Shown: positions 32,157-33,760 of the stretch, piece by piece | How the letters are laid out: each line of letters starts with the position of its first letter | Position numbering within the stretch: the first letter of the stretch is position 1 | Source of the DNA: Bacteroidota bacterium | GTDB lineage: Bacteria > Bacteroidota > Bacteroidia > Chitinophagales > Saprospiraceae | Assembly (NCBI GenBank): GCA_029561355.1 | Contig: JAKQJD010000194.1 | Location: 1 to 33,760, forward strand | DNA: 33,760 nucleotides | Direction of reading: 5' to 3' | Notes under the pieces: generated by a model | What the model was told of the DNA's origin: nothing | The model's input: only the letters and a program-made list of their open reading frames with translations | Databases searched by the model: none | Position numbers and translations under genes: made by a program

Positions 32157-33760
32157 ATGCTGAAACGCGGTTTGTTTTTGCTGCTGTTCTGCTGGGCGGC
32201 GGCTGTGCCCCTACGGGCGGAGTATTTTACGATCACGAATTATTCCGTGCGGGTCGTGTTCACGGAAGAAGGGTACGCCGATTTCGATGAAACCATCGAG
32301 GTACTGTTTTCCGAACCGCGCCACGGTATTTTCAGAAATATCCCTCTGAAAAGCGAAGTGAACGGTACCACGGTGACGCGTATTATCCGCGACATCGAAG
32401 TGCAGGGCTTCAAATTCAGCCAGTCTAAAGAAGGCAATAACCTGGTGCTGAAAATCGGCGACGCCGACAAATACGTGGAAGGCCGGCAGGTATACCACAT
32501 CACGTACAGGGTATTGAATCCGCTGAATTTTTTTGAAGACCACAGCGAATTTTACTGGGATCTGCTGGGTACTTCCTGGCCGGTGGTAACGGAATCATTT
32601 GTTTTTGATGTACAACTCCCGTCCCGTATTTCCCTGACCGACAACGATGTACGGTGCTACACGGGGCCGCGTGGCTCTACTGCCCAGGGGGCCGTATTGC
32701 AGGTCGCGTCCAATAGAATCGGCGGCCGGGCCAATGACAAACTCATGCCCGAATCAGGTGTGACGCTGGCGATCCGCATGCCGAAAGAAGCGTTCCAGCC
32801 CATGACCGACTGGGAATATCTGCGGGCAAAACATGGACTTCTGCTGGCGCCGATTCTTTTCCTGTTATCGGGCCTGCTGGCGGTTTACATGGCCCGCAAC
32901 CGGAAGCAGCCGGTTATGACCGAGTATTTTCCGCCGGACGGACTTTCGCCGGTCATCGCGGGCGGTTTCGTGGATCATAGCGTGGATAACAACGACGTGC
33001 TCAGCCTCATCCCGCACCTGGCCAACAAAGGCTACCTGCGGATGGAAATGGAGAAAAAAAGCGGCCTTTTCGGCAAAGACAAGGTGCGGTTTTTCAAGTT
33101 GAAAGAAGCGGGCGATGACCTGATGGATTTTGAAAAGCAGTTTTTCGATGCGCTTTTTTCCACGGGCGATCAGGTGGAACTGGCCGACCTGAAAGACAAA
33201 TTTTACGTGCACCTGAATTCCGTCCGGGCCAGTGTACAAGCCTGGATACAAAGCCAGGGCTGGTACGAGGCGGATCAGAGAACGCTGGGATGCACGGTAT
33301 CGATCGCGGCACTCGCAGCGATAATCTGGGGCGGTTACGCGGTGTTCGGGCAGGAAAATCTGGATGGTATCGCGCTGATAGTAGTTGGTTTTGTCCTGTT
33401 TTACCTGGCCGGCCGCTTCAATAAGCGCACCGTTAACGGCAATGAAACCTACCAGAAACTCGAAGGTTTCCGGCAGTTTGTCAAAAAAGCCGAGCGCCCG
33501 GTCATCGAGCGCCTGCTGAAAGACGATCCGACGTATTACGATAAAACGATGCCGTATGCGCTGGCGTTCGGCTACCTGGCCAGCTGGAACAAACAATTTG
33601 ACGGACTGCTTTCGCAACCGCCCGGCTGGTACCATGGCGTGGGCTACGGCACCGGCAATTTCAACGACGGCTGGAGTAGTTTCGCTACGAGTTTTCCCGA
33701 CGAGGTAGACAATATCGGTTCGGTGTTCAGTTCGGCGCCGAGCAGCAGTTCTTCGGGCGG
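32157..33760 (+). CDS. DUF2207 membrane protein, partial (runs off right edge)
   Basis: The frame from the ATG at 32157 stays open to the end of the window, giving at least 534 residues. The signal peptide is MLKRGLFLLLFCWAAAVPLRA. The DUF2207 beta-domain (about 22-215) contains YSVRVVFTEEGYADFDETIEVLF, GIFRNIPL and YHITYRVLNPLNFFEDHSEFYWDLLGTSWP. Membrane helices lie near 225-245, 376-398 and 405-421, and the segment between them includes DNNDVLSLIPHLANKGYLRME. The visible end is Ser/Gly-rich (SSAPSSSSSG), as often seen at DUF2207 C termini, so little should be missing. It is a predicted inner-membrane protein of unknown function, co-operonic with the LemA gene. Confidence 0.9.
   Translation, partial: MLKRGLFLLLFCWAAAVPLRAEYFTITNYSVRVVFTEEGYADFDETIEVLFSEPRHGIFRNIPLKSEVNGTTVTRIIRDIEVQGFKFSQSKEGNNLVLKIGDADKYVEGRQVYHITYRVLNPLNFFEDHSEFYWDLLGTSWPVVTESFVFDVQLPSRISLTDNDVRCYTGPRGSTAQGAVLQVASNRIGGRANDKLMPESGVTLAIRMPKEAFQPMTDWEYLRAKHGLLLAPILFLLSGLLAVYMARNRKQPVMTEYFPPDGLSPVIAGGFVDHSVDNNDVLSLIPHLANKGYLRMEMEKKSGLFGKDKVRFFKLKEAGDDLMDFEKQFFDALFSTGDQVELADLKDKFYVHLNSVRASVQAWIQSQGWYEADQRTLGCTVSIAALAAIIWGGYAVFGQENLDGIALIVVGFVLFYLAGRFNKRTVNGNETYQKLEGFRQFVKKAERPVIERLLKDDPTYYDKTMPYALAFGYLASWNKQFDGLLSQPPGWYHGVGYGTGNFNDGWSSFATSFPDEVDNIGSVFSSAPSSSSSG

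Overview
The window is chromosomal DNA from a member of the Bacteroidota, most likely a Saprospiria- or Chitinophagia-type lineage. The support is a type IX secretion C-terminal domain protein, a DUF6029 barrel next to an Omp28-type lipoprotein, a GYDIA-family GHMP kinase, a ribosomal protein S1 with a long acidic N-terminal tail, three Bacteroidota-style DUF3857 proteins, and promoters of the TTG/TAnnTTTG type instead of -35/-10 boxes. Base composition looks moderately GC-rich by eye, apart from one clearly AT-richer gene at 14177-15967. Family placement comes from reading the translations; no searches were run.

Layout. 1-36 is the tail of an unidentified gene. 40-933 is a secreted beta-propeller-like protein facing away from rpsA (1339-3525), which ends in a good intrinsic terminator. 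Next come a YdeI/OmdA-type protein and a class III aminotransferase (minus strand), a two-CBS protein, a T9SS cargo protein, an aldose 1-epimerase, a DUF6029 and Omp28 pair, truA (minus strand), a GHMP kinase, a SIR2-TPR protein (minus strand, defence-like), polA, an MFS transporter, three consecutive DUF3857 genes, a TMTC-like membrane glycosyltransferase with TPRs (minus strand), the odhB-trhO pair (minus strand), and a LemA plus DUF2207 pair that runs off the right edge.

The genes are mostly housekeeping or cell-envelope genes in short operons: odhB-trhO with a 5-nt gap, lemA-DUF2207 with a 5-nt gap, DUF6029-Omp28, and the DUF3857 cluster. The one accessory locus is the stand-alone SIR2-TPR gene between the GHMP kinase and polA. 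Its predicted 5' leader carries an 87-bp MITE-like element bounded by an exact 9-bp direct repeat, and its last codons lie in an intergenic repeat.

The second notable signal is non-coding. Most intergenic gaps hold a long inverted repeat built from short repeated words such as TTATTGG, TTGATGAGGG, CCCATAAA, GTTGAG and GTGCGAAGT. They occur between convergent, divergent and tandem genes alike, abut start and stop codons, and in three genes supply the stop codon or the last codons. Most have unrelated sequences but the same architecture, which suggests a local DNA process or a structural role and not simple terminators.
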